The notes beneath the pieces are model-generated. The model made no database searches. It saw only the letters and a program-made list of their open reading frames with translations, and had not been told where the DNA came from. From positions 837,648 to 901,647 of the forward strand of contig VXAZ01006779.1 in assembly GCA_013399875.1 (NCBI GenBank): DNA of 64,000 nucleotides, in the 5' to 3' direction. Made by a program: the position numbers and the translations under genes. Each line of letters starts with the position of its first letter. Position 1 is the first letter of the stretch. Below are positions 1 through 11,963 of this stretch, piece by piece. The stretch comes from Gymnorhina tibicen (Eukaryota; Chordata; Aves; Passeriformes; Artamidae).

Positions 1-377
1 CTGCTATTTTTACTTAGCAGTACCTTCCCTACCGGGAGCCAAATTCCTTCATATGCTCTTAAGAAAAAATGTTAGAAGGATGTTTACCCACTACAGGCTA
101 GGATGCAAACCTATTTCATGCCAAAGTTTGAATGGCCACCCAGCCTTGCTCCTTCCATACATGCACTGTAATCTGCTCTTGTATGATGGAGAGGAAAGTC
201 AATCACAGACATAAACAAGAAAGATCTTCTCTTGAAAGCCCCTTGTGTTACCAGCTGCTGTGACATGCAGGCTGCAGTACCCATCTGTGACTTCCAGTGT
301 TTCCAATATTATCAAAGTGGGCACAGCTTCCTCATTGTTGTAGAAGGATATCAGTACCTCTGATGCCTTGAAGTGGC

Positions 378-806
378 TACCTAAAAACAGAGGCTAGACA
401 AAATAAAAGAATAAAAGTAGGTATCTATTTGAAGGCCTTCAAAGGTACACCCTGGGCAGTCAAAACCTATGAGAGGCTCCACCCAATATGGACACTGGGT
501 CACGGGTTCTTCACACTTTTATAAGTTTGGTCCATTTGCATATCAGGGTTAATTCTCCAATTATAACCTCAGTTAATGATGTAATTACCCCAAGTTTGCC
601 CCTCCTCTTCAAAGGCTTTTTAGTTTACACATTTTGGGTCATGGGACAATCAAGGTGTCCTTGAAGAGCGAACCTAGAGAGGTTTGTTATGTCTGACCAG
701 CATGAGAGAATAGTAGTTAACAGGACACACAAAACTTCAGAGTTACACACTAGGCAGGACAGGATTTGAAAAATATAAAAGTTAAAACCTAAGGCATCAC
801 CTCCAA
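378..806. mobile_element. Probable LTR fragment, avian ERVL-like
   Basis: This is recognised only by general resemblance to avian retroviral LTRs. Features include an A-rich stretch with two AATAAA motifs near 400-416, a segment around ggtccatttgcatatcaggg, and TATAAAA on the minus strand near 517-525. The edges are approximate; no clear TG...CA ends or target-site duplication were found. Signals point both ways, so strand is left open. It could instead be ordinary intron sequence. Confidence 0.4.
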
Positions 807-3800
807 AGCTGACATTGTATTGCTCATATAATACATGGGGTGCAGAATGCTTTATGGTGAAGAATTTATTTTTTAAAGTACAATGATTTGAAATTCCCTG
901 CAGAAAAACTCAGCAGATGGAGTCAGATTACAATGCAGAACTAATATTTTAAGAGCAGAGATTGCTATGCTGTTACCTTATGCCTAGTAAGAGACTTATA
1001 AAAGCTTAAGAGCTGCACTCCTAATGTTGTGGGGTTTTATTTTTTTGGTTTTTTTTTTCTGATATTGAATTGGTTTTATCAATATCTTTATTTGAAAATA
1101 TTTTCTTGATTTAATGTAAGTTCCAACATGTAGAAGGAACCAGAAATGGGGATTTATCTATGAGAACTGAAAAGGGTGCCCTAATATCCCCATTTGTAAG
1201 TTTGTATTAGCAAAATATGTTCTCCTTAAGTGTAGTTTAATCAACTGTGTTGTTGCTTCTGGCAGCTGTGCCAGCTTCTGCTGCAATATAGTTGACATAA
1301 GCATGCAAATATAGCTGAGTTTAAACCAAGGTTATCCCCTTATTAAAGCTATCAGTCCAGATGACTGAGAATGAGGACATATCAGCATTAAGCACACATT
1401 CAAGGAAAGATCTTATTATATATTTTTATATATTTATACATAAAAATGTGCACAGAAATGCATTTGCTTTCATACACATTTCTTTCACTGAATATGCTGA
1501 TTTTTAACAGCAAATTTATATCTTCTTTTGTCACAGTCTCCTAATTGTTTTCTGAGGTCTTTGCATTATTCCTTGATGCTTATACATAGACCAGCTGGGG
1601 CTGTACTAAACCCATCAATTCCATAATATATAGATGCCATGCGTTCCTTGCTATGCAATTTCATTTCATACTTTTCCACTACATTAACTCTTTATTGATT
1701 AGGGGGGACTCTACAAACTCCAGATCACCATGGCAGACTAAAATGGTCAATGATAATAGAAAGTTGATATCAGGTTATTTTTACTGTGTTCCTCAGTGGT
1801 GCAAAGCAGCTACCTGGAGAGTGTTACAGGTTTTCTTCCCATGGTTCTGTCAGTGTGAAAATAGTCTCTATAAATTGTCTAGCAGTTTTCCTTCTGAAGT
1901 GAATACTTAATTGACTTTTATTTAAACATTGGCTTATATTTGAACGTTGACAATGGAGCATATATATACATCCACAAATGGAACATATGTTTAATATATC
2001 CATCTATATAGTTTCATATACAAGAATGAAAACGTAGAAAACTAAGCTGATGAAGCAGTAGGTAATAACCTGCACTCTGGTTTGGCTCAGCTTAGCACTG
2101 TGTGCCTGAGTTTGGCCTGAAGCTTACAGTGAGCAGAGGCTGGGGAGGGAAGGACTATAAGGCATTGGAGTAAATGCTGAGTGATCTTTCCTTTGATATA
2201 GATTCCTAGCCGTTGGTGATATATTTTTAAGGGCTTCCAAAAGCTTACCCAGGTTGCTGCGGAAGATATTACTTTGGGAATCCATTGAGACCAGAAATAC
2301 TCTTGAATGGCATTATGCATGCTCATGGACAGATAGCTGACAGAATAATCTGTCTGCAGACACTCTCTGAAGCCCCTCCAGCTCCAGCCTGGTCTCCATG
2401 TTTTTTTATGGTGCTATCAAGTCCGTAGAAAAAATGATGGGATTTGGATGTCATGTTCAAGATACAAATATTTTGAATATGCTTTATTTTTATCCAATTT
2501 TCCTTGTTGAATTATTCCCATTGACCATTTTCAGTTTTTTCTCTGCTGTTGATCATGGAGATGAAAACTTTGGGGGATTTTCCACAGTAATCCAAAAATC
2601 AAGAAGTAATAGGTAATGGAGCTACAACCCACCTCTGTGGAAGTACTGAGAAATTACTTTTTCCCATGCCTCTTTGTGTTTCTCCATGTGAAGTTCCGTA
2701 TTCTCAGTTTCATGCTATGTTAAGATTCCCCTGTAGCACTTTGCAGCGAAGCTTTCATTTTGTCAAGCTGTCACCTGTTCGTATATTCTCTTTTACTGGC
2801 AAACTATGAGTTCAAACCCAAGAGAGATGCCAGTGGCAACCCCTCTCTCATGTAAAGACTGGCAATTTATTCCTACTGTTTTAGATTTCTTTTTATTTGG
2901 ATTATTTTAGAAAAGCTGCTGTGTCTTAAACTTCCTTTTTTTCCATTTTTTTTGGGAGTCTTTGCTTAGGAATCTTGCTGAAAGCTTTTCTGAAATTTAG
3001 ATAGTCTTAATCTATGCCAGTAATCTTGAGCTATATACTCACTGATGCACCCAATAGTTTTAACAGGTTTTGTGAACAGCAGCTTCCCTTCACAAAACTG
3101 TACTGAATTCAACCTTACAGGGCCATATCCACGCGTCCTCTAATTTGGTACTTTATTACACTGTACAAATTTTGTCCATCACATGGGTCAGACCTGGTGC
3201 CTTGAGTTATTCAGGCCACGTTTCAGAAAAATTCCTGTCCCATCACTGTTTTACCATACTCTTTCCTGGGGCTATGTCAGTTTACTCACCACTGTTGATG
3301 TTTCAGTGGTTTCCCACTAAGAATTGTTTTTTTTTAATTACAGCTCTTGTCTTTCCAATTCTCTTTTTGTTTTAATTTTGAAACGATACATCTGCTAACA
3401 TCAGACAACATCTACTACATCAGACTAACTTTTATAGCCACTGTATAGAAAAGTGAGTTTTAAGGAAGGAGCAGAAGGAAAGGCAGGTTAGGGCTGCTTA
3501 GCCATTTCTCAAAGAGTGTTTTTCGCTTTATATAGAGGACATTGCACAAAACATGAAGCAAAACAAAAAAGAAAATGAAAAAAACCCCGACACTGAGATA
3601 CTGAGAGACTATTACAAGGAGGCAGTTAAAGCTTTAGAAACAAAAGTGTTTCCTTATGATAGATCACTGGGCAACCTAGGCAGCTTCAATTATGGGGGAG
3701 GAGCCAGAAAAAAATTTTAGATCAAAAGGCAGGGAGAAAATAGTGCAGAAAATCAAGACTTGCTTAGTTAAAAGATAATGGTTATTGTCATACTGTGAGT

Positions 3801-4084
3801 TTCCTTTCATACACCCTGGTTGTTGGATATAGTCAGCAAAACTAAGACATTTGGCAAATGCTGTCAGGTGGGAGAATCTATGTAAAATGGAAGCTGTGAC
3901 AGACAGGACTATACAAACGTGAACACCAAAACTGTCAGCAAAGCTGAGAAGCTTTGGCTATTGAAAAGAGATGCTGGATAGCTGTTTTTGCTAGCTGTTT
4001 TTACAGTCCCAAAATGCCAGTATTGGTGCTGAAACCATTTAAAGCATTTGATTCTTACTTCATGTATACCCAAGCCGACAGTGG
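807..4084. other. Intron sequence with no recognised element
   Basis: AT-rich intronic sequence. The open frames here are short and lack motifs or codon structure. The moderately GC-richer stretch 2080-2400 may be an old, unrecognisable repeat, but I cannot name it. Confidence 0.5.
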
Positions 4085-5172
4085 ATATTTTCTGCCACGA
4101 CTTCAGCAAGGCTTTTCACAGTGTCTCTCATGAAATCCTCACAGGCAAACTCAGGAGATGAAAATTAGATGAGTGGACCGTGAAATGAACTGAGAACTGG
4201 CTGAATGGCAGATCCCAGAGCGTTGTAATCAGTGCCACAGGTCCTAGTTGGAGGCCTTGTGGTGTCCACAAAGATTCAATACTGGGTCCAATGTTGTTTA
4301 ACTTCTTCATCAATGACTTGGATGAACAGGCAGAGGCCTCCTCAGCAAGTTCACTGGTAGCACAAAGCTGGGAGGAGTGGCCAATACCCCAGGGGACTGT
4401 GCAGCCCTTCAGAAGGACCTTGACAGATTGGGAAGATGGAGATGGGCAAAGAACTGCCTGAGATTCAACAAAGGCAAGTGCGGGGTCCTGCACCAGAGGA
4501 AGAATAACCCCATGCACCAGCACAGGCTGGGGGATGAACTGCTGGAAAGCAGCTGTGCAGAGAAGGACCTGGGGGTCCTGGTGGACAACAAGCTGTCCAT
4601 GAGCCAGCAGTGTGTCCTTGTGGCCAAGAAGGCCAAAGGTATCCTGGGGTGCATTAGGAAGAGCATTCCCAGCAGGTTGAGGGGCGTGATCCTTTTCCTG
4701 GGGAGGCACAGCTGGAGTGCTGGGCTCCACAGTATAACAGAGACATGGAGAAGGTCCAGTGCAGGGTAACATAGAGAATTATGGGACTGGAACATCTCTC
4801 TTATGAGGAAAGGTTGAGGGAGCTGAGCCTGTTCAGCCTTCAGAAGAGATGACAGAGAAGGGACCTAATCAATGTTGGTAAGCAGTGTGTCAAGAGGATG
4901 GAGCCAGGCTCTTTTTTTAGGGGCCAGATAGTAGGGCAAGAGGCAACAGGCAGAAATTGATGCACAGAAAGTTCCACCTAAGCATGAGGTGACCAAGCAC
5001 TGGAACAGATTGCTCCGAGAGGTTCTGGAGTCTCCCTCACTGGAGATATTCAAGAATCATCTGGACACAATCCTGTGCAATATGCTGTAGGATAACCCTG
5101 CTTGAGCAGAGAGGTTCGACCAGGTGATCCACTGTGGTCCCTTCCAGCCTGTCCTATTCTGTCATTCTCTGT
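4085..5172 (+). mobile_element. CR1 LINE, 5'-truncated, decayed (copy 1)
   Basis: This is the 3' part of a chicken-repeat-1 non-LTR retrotransposon. Translated in shifting frames it gives CR1 reverse transcriptase C-terminal motifs: DFSKAF-like at the start, an FFINDLDE segment near 4300-4330, then KDLDRLGRWRWAKNCLRFNK, EKDLGVLVDNKLSMSQQC and GILGCIRKS in the frame 4377..4769. A deletion and frameshift after 4690 break the usual continuation (RPHLEYCVQFW-type). The element ends with a short attctgtcattctctg tail near 5156-5172. It cannot encode an active protein. The long antisense frame 4128..4772 is a shadow of this element. Confidence 0.9.
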
Positions 5173-6192
5173 GTGATTGTGTTTAACTGTATGCGAGCAA
5201 AGCTGAGAACTCACATCACAGCAGTTAAAACCACTATGTTTCTGTCCACACACTGACCTTACTGCAACTCAGTAGCATAAATCAAATAATATTTTTTATC
5301 ATACATGTCTTTTGGTGCAATTTAACCTCTTTTAGGTTGCCAAGCAATGCTTTTATTATTAAAATTAAGCTATTGGGTTTCCTGTAAGTGTATCTGTTGG
5401 TAGTTTCAGTGGTGTTGAGTATTAGTTCTTTTTGTATATAAGGAGAAGCTTTGTAATTATTGGTACAGTCTTGCTGTTCACATAAACATCTTTAGATTCA
5501 GGATATATTGCATTAGAGTTGTTGGGATTATGAGTTAATGTTTTTTTTTAATCATACAGTTGATGACAGAAGGATATTGACATATATAAGTGTAGTATTG
5601 AAAGACGTAGAAATTGTTGTTATATGGGCACGTAACATCTGTAAACATAAAACGTGTTGATATTGTTTAAGTAGCCATAGGTCAGCTGTAAATGACAAAA
5701 ATTAACAAGAAGTTGCTTTTTTCTTACCAAAAAATTACTCTGAACATTAAATGTCCTTTCAGTAAGAGCTGTTCTTTTGACCACCAAGTGGTTTTAAACA
5801 TTAAACATATTTTAAAAATATTACTGTTCTCAGCCACTGAGTGTCTGTAAACATTAAATATGTTTTATAAAAGCTACTTTTCAAGCTAGTGCCTGCTTGG
5901 CTATGAATAAGATTTTTGTTTAAAGTTGCTTTTCAGCCACTGAGCTATTTTTTTTCTTATATGCTCAGTTCTATTTATAATTTTTCAGAGAAGAAAAAAG
6001 TGCAAGATTTCACTGGCACAAGTCAGCTCTTTATTTATGACAAGTAACCATGTCCTACCCATCTTCTCATAAAAACACTGCAGGTAATATTAGCAAGCCA
6101 AATTTTAAAAGGATTTTAATGGATATTTCGCATGGAAAGTCTAGTGTTCTAGTGACCCATTTTTGTGTTTTATTCTGCAGTAAACCAAAATA
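4270..6192 (+). repeat. Tandem duplication, copy 1 (probably an assembly artefact)
   Basis: This unit starts inside the CR1 and runs through its 3' flank to taaaccaaaata at 6192. It recurs from 6194, offset 1924 bp, and offset 2092 bp after an internal 168-bp expansion. Segments compared in both the CR1 part and the non-repeat flank look identical. The junction is a single N at 6193. Confidence 0.93.
5173..6192. other. Intron flank of the CR1, no gene seen (also at 7265..8284)
   Basis: AT-rich unique intron sequence downstream of the CR1, present again at 7265..8284. It includes the recurring phrase aaacattaaa near 5797 and 5850. No coding or RNA gene signal was seen. Confidence 0.6.
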
Positions 6193-6193
6193 N
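6193..6193. other. Ambiguous base / assembly join
   Basis: This is the only N noticed in the window. It lies exactly at the boundary of the two long direct repeats and so marks a sequence join rather than a random miscall. Confidence 0.9.
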
Positions 6194-7264
6194 AAAGATT
6201 CAATACTGGGTCCAATGTTGTTTAACTTCTTCATCAATGACTTGGATGAACAGGCAGAGGCCTCCTCAGCAAGTTCACTGGTAGCACAAAGCTGGGAGGA
6301 GTGGCCAATACCCCAGGGGACTGTGCAGCCCTTCAGAAGGACCTTGACAGATTGGGAAGATGGAGATGGGCAAAGAACTGCCTGAGATTCAACAAAGGCA
6401 AGTGCGGGGTCCTGCACCAGAGGAAGAATAACCCCATGCACCAGCACAGGCTGGGGGATGAACTGCTGGAAAGCAGCTGTGCAGAGAAGGACCTGGGGGT
6501 CCTGGTGGACAACAAGCTGTCCATGAGCCAGCAGTGTGTCCTTGTGGCCAAGAAGGCCAAAGGTATCCTGGGGTGCATTAGGAAGAGCATTCCCAGCAGG
6601 TTGAGGGGCGTGATCCTTTTCCTGGGGAGGCACAGCTGGAGTGCTGGGCTCCACAGTATAACAGAGACATGGAGAAGGTCCAGTGCAGGGTAACATAGAG
6701 AATTATGGGACTGGAACATCTCTCTTATGAGGAAAGGTTGAGGGAGCTGAGCCTGTTCAGCCTTCAGAAGAGATGACAGAGAAGGGACCTAATCAATGTT
6801 GGTAAGCAGTGTGTCAAGAGGATGGAGCCAGGCTCTTTTTTTAGGGGCCAGATAGTAGGGCAAGAGGCAACAGGCAGAAATTGATGCACAGAAAGTTCCA
6901 CCTAAGCATGAGGTGACCAAGCACTGGAACAGCAGAAGAGATGACAGAGAAGGGACCTAATCAATGTTGGTAAGCAGTGTGTCAAGAGGATGGAGCCAGG
7001 CTCTTTTTTTAGGGGCCAGATAGTAGGGCAAGAGGCAACAGGCAGAAATTGATGCACAGAAAGTTCCACCTAAGCATGAGGTGACCAAGCACTGGAACAG
7101 ATTGCTCCGAGAGGTTCTGGAGTCTCCCTCACTGGAGATATTCAAGAATCATCTGGACACAATCCTGTGCAATATGCTGTAGGATAACCCTGCTTGAGCA
7201 GAGAGGTTCGACCAGGTGATCCACTGTGGTCCCTTCCAGCCTGTCCTATTCTGTCATTCTCTGT
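6194..7264 (+). mobile_element. CR1 LINE fragment (duplicate of copy 1)
   Basis: This repeats the 4270..5172 portion of the CR1 above, including the same reverse transcriptase frame (6301..6693) and the same breaks. It lacks the first ~185 bp of that element because the duplicated segment starts inside it. It carries the extra 168-bp unit at 6933..7100. It is unlikely to be a separate insertion. Confidence 0.9.
6765..7100 (+). repeat. 168-bp tandem duplication, two units
   Basis: The units are 6765..6932 and 6933..7100, apparently identical. Each starts cagaagagatgacagag and ends aagcactggaacag. Copy 1 has a single unit (4841..5008). A 3-bp microhomology (cag) at the edges fits slippage or end-joining. 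It lies in the 3' part of the CR1. Confidence 0.92.
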
Positions 7265-8284
7265 GTGATTGTGTTTAACTGTATGCGAGCAAAGCTGAGA
7301 ACTCACATCACAGCAGTTAAAACCACTATGTTTCTGTCCACACACTGACCTTACTGCAACTCAGTAGCATAAATCAAATAATATTTTTTATCATACATGT
7401 CTTTTGGTGCAATTTAACCTCTTTTAGGTTGCCAAGCAATGCTTTTATTATTAAAATTAAGCTATTGGGTTTCCTGTAAGTGTATCTGTTGGTAGTTTCA
7501 GTGGTGTTGAGTATTAGTTCTTTTTGTATATAAGGAGAAGCTTTGTAATTATTGGTACAGTCTTGCTGTTCACATAAACATCTTTAGATTCAGGATATAT
7601 TGCATTAGAGTTGTTGGGATTATGAGTTAATGTTTTTTTTTAATCATACAGTTGATGACAGAAGGATATTGACATATATAAGTGTAGTATTGAAAGACGT
7701 AGAAATTGTTGTTATATGGGCACGTAACATCTGTAAACATAAAACGTGTTGATATTGTTTAAGTAGCCATAGGTCAGCTGTAAATGACAAAAATTAACAA
7801 GAAGTTGCTTTTTTCTTACCAAAAAATTACTCTGAACATTAAATGTCCTTTCAGTAAGAGCTGTTCTTTTGACCACCAAGTGGTTTTAAACATTAAACAT
7901 ATTTTAAAAATATTACTGTTCTCAGCCACTGAGTGTCTGTAAACATTAAATATGTTTTATAAAAGCTACTTTTCAAGCTAGTGCCTGCTTGGCTATGAAT
8001 AAGATTTTTGTTTAAAGTTGCTTTTCAGCCACTGAGCTATTTTTTTTCTTATATGCTCAGTTCTATTTATAATTTTTCAGAGAAGAAAAAAGTGCAAGAT
8101 TTCACTGGCACAAGTCAGCTCTTTATTTATGACAAGTAACCATGTCCTACCCATCTTCTCATAAAAACACTGCAGGTAATATTAGCAAGCCAAATTTTAA
8201 AAGGATTTTAATGGATATTTCGCATGGAAAGTCTAGTGTTCTAGTGACCCATTTTTGTGTTTTATTCTGCAGTAAACCAAAATA

Positions 8285-11200
8285 ATAAAAGCAGACATGA
8301 CTGATATTCTCTACTAAGAAATCTAAGAAGTCTAAGAAATCAGTCACTGATGGATTGTGTGAATCAATCAAGTCATCAGCCCTAGAGGAGGGCAAAAGAG
8401 AACGTGAAATAGTCTCAAGATTACTAAGCAAATGGGAGTCACTAAACCGAACACGATGAAAAGCTTTAATTCTGTGTGCAGAAATAACTCCATGTGGCAA
8501 ATTAGATGTAATCCCAGGAAGACCTGGAGTGATAAGAAAAGTGTTCATGAGAATCTGGCTTAACAAGGGCTAAGAGAAAAATCACTGATCAAAAATATAC
8601 TGTTAAGGACAAATTATTCTCTGTTTAGACAATCCCATAAGGCTTAAAGTCTACAGCAAAGACACTGCAGATAAAAATAATACCTTAGGAAAAGAAAATC
8701 TACATAAACCAGAGGTCTAAAATTATCTGCAGATTGTGGAACAGCATATACAACAGTATCTTTAAATGGAATGTTAGCCAATTAGTAGGTGTATCTGTCT
8801 GCCAACCTTGGATTTAATGAGTCCTAGGTACTTAACATTTCTCCTTGTTTGCAGTAAGGAACAGCATAGATAGGCAATGCAGTCCAATGTCTGTCCCGTA
8901 CACTGTAGGTTTTTCCTAACTAAGGAACCTTTACAGATATTGTGGGAACAGGAATCTGACATCCCTCCAGCCTTTGCTTAACAAAGATTCTGATAGAGCT
9001 GATTGAAACCTTTCCACAAGAGATGTCTTTGCTAAGTTTCTGTACAACTGAAAGGTGCAAACATGTAATTCTCCTAAAACTTTTTATGAAAAACCAGATG
9101 GCTTCTTAGTGAGTCATCCCACAGGTTAACTGGTGACTGGAAAATTAAACAGGTGGTTCCTGTATTAGTAAAGGAGCATTCTTTATATCACCCTGACAAG
9201 CCAAGCACTGGCTGGCTTGGAACCCGTAGGCAAGGCAGTATTCTCTGAAGCTGGGAACCTGGTGGGTTTGCCTGTTCCCTGATGTCTCTTCCACATAGTT
9301 GATGACAAGACAGGTTGTCATGCTTTCCAGACAAGCTAGTCAGCCTGCAAGCTAAACAGGTCATAACTAAGTAGGAATAAGACCAATGGACATGAAAGAA
9401 ACTGTTCTCTTTGCTAAAAACTCAGCAGTGCCAGTATTGTTTTCTAGAGGGCAGTTTCATTTTTTTTTCTGGAATGATACAGGATGAAGTGAAAATCCAA
9501 AACTATCTGAAATATCACAGTAAAGGAAAATTTCACTGTCTAGACATCCTTACTTGCCAGTTATGTCTGAGCACCTTTTGTGCAGAAGCCAGCAGTAAAT
9601 GTGAGATCACTGAGGATTAGAGAGGCAAAGACTGGAAATAGAAGGGGAGTTGACTTCGGGCAGGTGTGAAAGTAAAGAATGTCAGCAGAGGAAGAGAAAA
9701 ATCTTTACAGACTGTTCAGCTTTCACTTGAAGAGCTACTGGAGAGAAATCAACACCTTTAGTACTGCCTTGGACTTGATTTAGGTTGACACTGCTAAAGA
9801 GACAGCTATTATTTCTGTTACCAAACTTCAGGACTGTTCTTTTATTTTCATAAAAAGCTTTAAGGGTGTTAATGCATAAGCACTCAAAGTATCAGTATTC
9901 ATATGGAGAAGTCTTGAGGGAAAAAGGAAACAGCAAGCAGTAGGCAAGAGGACCTCCAACCAAGGATTACCTGACACCATTCTGCACCACAACTGATGGA
10001 GAATGTTGCTGCTGGTACTCTCAGAGTTCACAGAGTAATTTCAGCTAACTGTTCACATCTTGGCACACACTGTTAACAATTGATGATTTTCACTGGGAAT
10101 AGTTTTTTTACTGCTAGTCATCTCACTGAGGTTTGCATGATGCTTTAGGAATAGATATTCTAAATGGTAAAGGATAATATGAATCCTAACAGACAGTCCA
10201 ATAATAAGGTGGTCAAGAAGCCTATAGCTGGAGATGATCTCCTCAATCATGTCTTTCATCTTCCATCTGTGTTTATTGCTGTTAGTACAGCAAGCATCAG
10301 TTTTATCATTTGTTCTGTTCTAAAGGAGTATCCCAACTTACCTGAAGCATAAGATAATTATGTAGCTAAGATTCCCATTTTGCAGAAACATCACCTTAGA
10401 AACCTATCTATCCTCCTTTCTCTGTAAAATTCCAGAACTAGAGCCTGGGAGAAGGTTAAACGCACATTAGGCAGATTATAATGTCACAGCCTATTTGGGA
10501 CTAAGTTTTATCCAAGCACAATTTACTGCTTCTCTATCTCTTAAAAAGGATTATTGTTTGGGTTCACATACATGTGAAATAGTTTTCTAATCCCATTTTG
10601 TTAGGTCTAGCAGCTGTACATTGCCCAAATTGATCATGTCATCCTACAAAACATTTTCTTTTCCTATTTTTAAGATTTTTGGCTTTTAGTCTGAAAGATA
10701 AAAGGTGTATAAGAATAGATGATTTAGCTTTGGTATAGTCCTACCTGCAGAATACATCTCTATCATGCCACATCTTTTTGTCTCCTTTCTAAATTAAACA
10801 GATTAAATCTTTAAAGTTCTATGTGGAAAACTTTTCATGTCTCAATCACTTTCACTGCTTGCCTCTGAGCCCCTGTTACTTTTGCTGTCCTTTTAGTGAT
10901 AAGGCAGCAGTAATCAATATTTTCAACAGCCTTGAGAGAATTCAGATGAGAAAGATGCCTGAAGGGCAGGTTCAAGTGCTCAAGCCTGCAATTTATGGTC
11001 TTGCAAGAGATGATACAGACACAGATGCTCAAATTATCAGCCCTGCTTGCTACTTCTCTGGTTCACTAGCTCCAAATTCAGCCACTTTTTCTTGCTGCTT
11101 TCACTCCATATCACCTTATGCCTGAACACAAACCAAACCTTTTCAGACAGTTTTCAACTGGTGCTTGATAGGTCTGGGATTCTTTCATGATTCTTCTGTG

Positions 11201-11330
11201 TGATTCTGAATGAATCCTTTGTTCACGGGTTTTAAGTCCTAAATCAGTATTAATCACTGAGCATAATTCAGTGAGACATAGTGCCTTGTTGTTCAAACAG
11301 TGGATGATGGTGTGTGCCTCCCAAAGATCA
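8285..11330. other. Intron sequence, unrecognised
   Basis: No named element was recognised. Several minus-strand frames of 60-100 codons occur (for example within 8285..8566 and 8774..8962). Together with the longer frame at 11331..11963 they might be remains of one old minus-strand element, but no diagnostic motif was found. Confidence 0.35.
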
Positions 11331-11963
11331 TCCAGTTCCTAACATAGTGGAGGGGGGTGCAAAATATTGACCTGGTTGAGTAGTAAAAATAGCTTTACTA
11401 TGATATATTAAAGCACTGGTTTTGATAGTTTTGTTTGCAGTACTGGTGAGGGAATAAGGAGCGGAACTGTTAGCATTTGTGGAGGAAGAGGCAGTGAGTG
11501 AGCAAACATAAACAGCTGTTTTTATTTCACACAACCCAGATTCAGACACTGCTGTACTAGGAATTGCTGTAACATAAAATGTTGGATAATCAGTTCCTAC
11601 ATCAGCTTTTCTTTGTAAGAAACAAGCAAAAGCAGGTTGTAAGCCTTTCCTTCTGAAGAAAATCTTACATAAATGACCCGAAAGGCACCACGATGTCAGA
11701 CTGTCTGCCTGAATCAAAAGATCGTAGCAAGGTATCAGCTCCTTAAATTCCAAAATCCATATGAAGCTAGTAATTGAACTGGCAAGTTGTAAAGAAGGAA
11801 TCCTCTCTTTGGGCCACTGCACAGCAATAAGAGATCTTTGAACGGCTGATTTAAAGGAAAGATAAGGGATAAGAACTGCACCAGAACATCCTACTGATTT
11901 ACTGTAGAGCTGAAGTTGTGACAGTTCAGTAATACCTCTACTGCAGTCTGGATGCTTTATATT
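11328..11963 (-). pseudogene. Unrecognised 211-codon open frame on the minus strand, possibly a decayed retroelement
   Basis: Reading the minus strand, the frame is free of stops from 11963 to the stop at 11328..11330. The first ATG is at 11822, giving 164 codons. It is the longest stop-free frame I found that is not explained by CR1. The C-terminal half is rich in Ser and Thr. I could not assign a family. An N-terminal stretch with S-A-V-Q-R-S-L-I-A-V has a faint look of the middle of a retroviral RNase H, but the catalytic acidic residues are not visible in place, so this is only a guess. A neighbouring minus-strand frame (11957..12160) abuts it in another frame, as in a decayed coding region. 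There is no promoter, splice pair or poly(A) evidence. Confidence 0.25.

Larger units (their letters stand above)
6194..8284 (+). repeat. Tandem duplication, copy 2 (probably an assembly artefact)
   Basis: This is the second copy of 4270..6192. It begins at aaagattcaatactggg directly after the N and ends at taaaccaaaata (8273..8284), after which unique sequence resumes. It differs from copy 1 by one extra 168-bp unit. Duplication of CR1 plus unique intron flank with no visible divergence, abutting an N, is what an unmerged overlap of two contig ends looks like. Confidence 0.93.

Noticed and set aside
4128..4772. Longest ATG-initiated open frame (214 codons, minus strand) and its copy at 6067..6696
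   Set aside because: It is antisense to CR1 reverse transcriptase sequence. The frame is a by-product of CR1 codon composition, and the second copy is from the same duplicated segment.
4865..5253. Small minus-strand frames in the CR1 3' end (62 and 67 codons), repeated at 6957..7345
   Set aside because: They lie antisense in the CR1 3' untranslated region and its flank, and are duplicated only because the sequence is.
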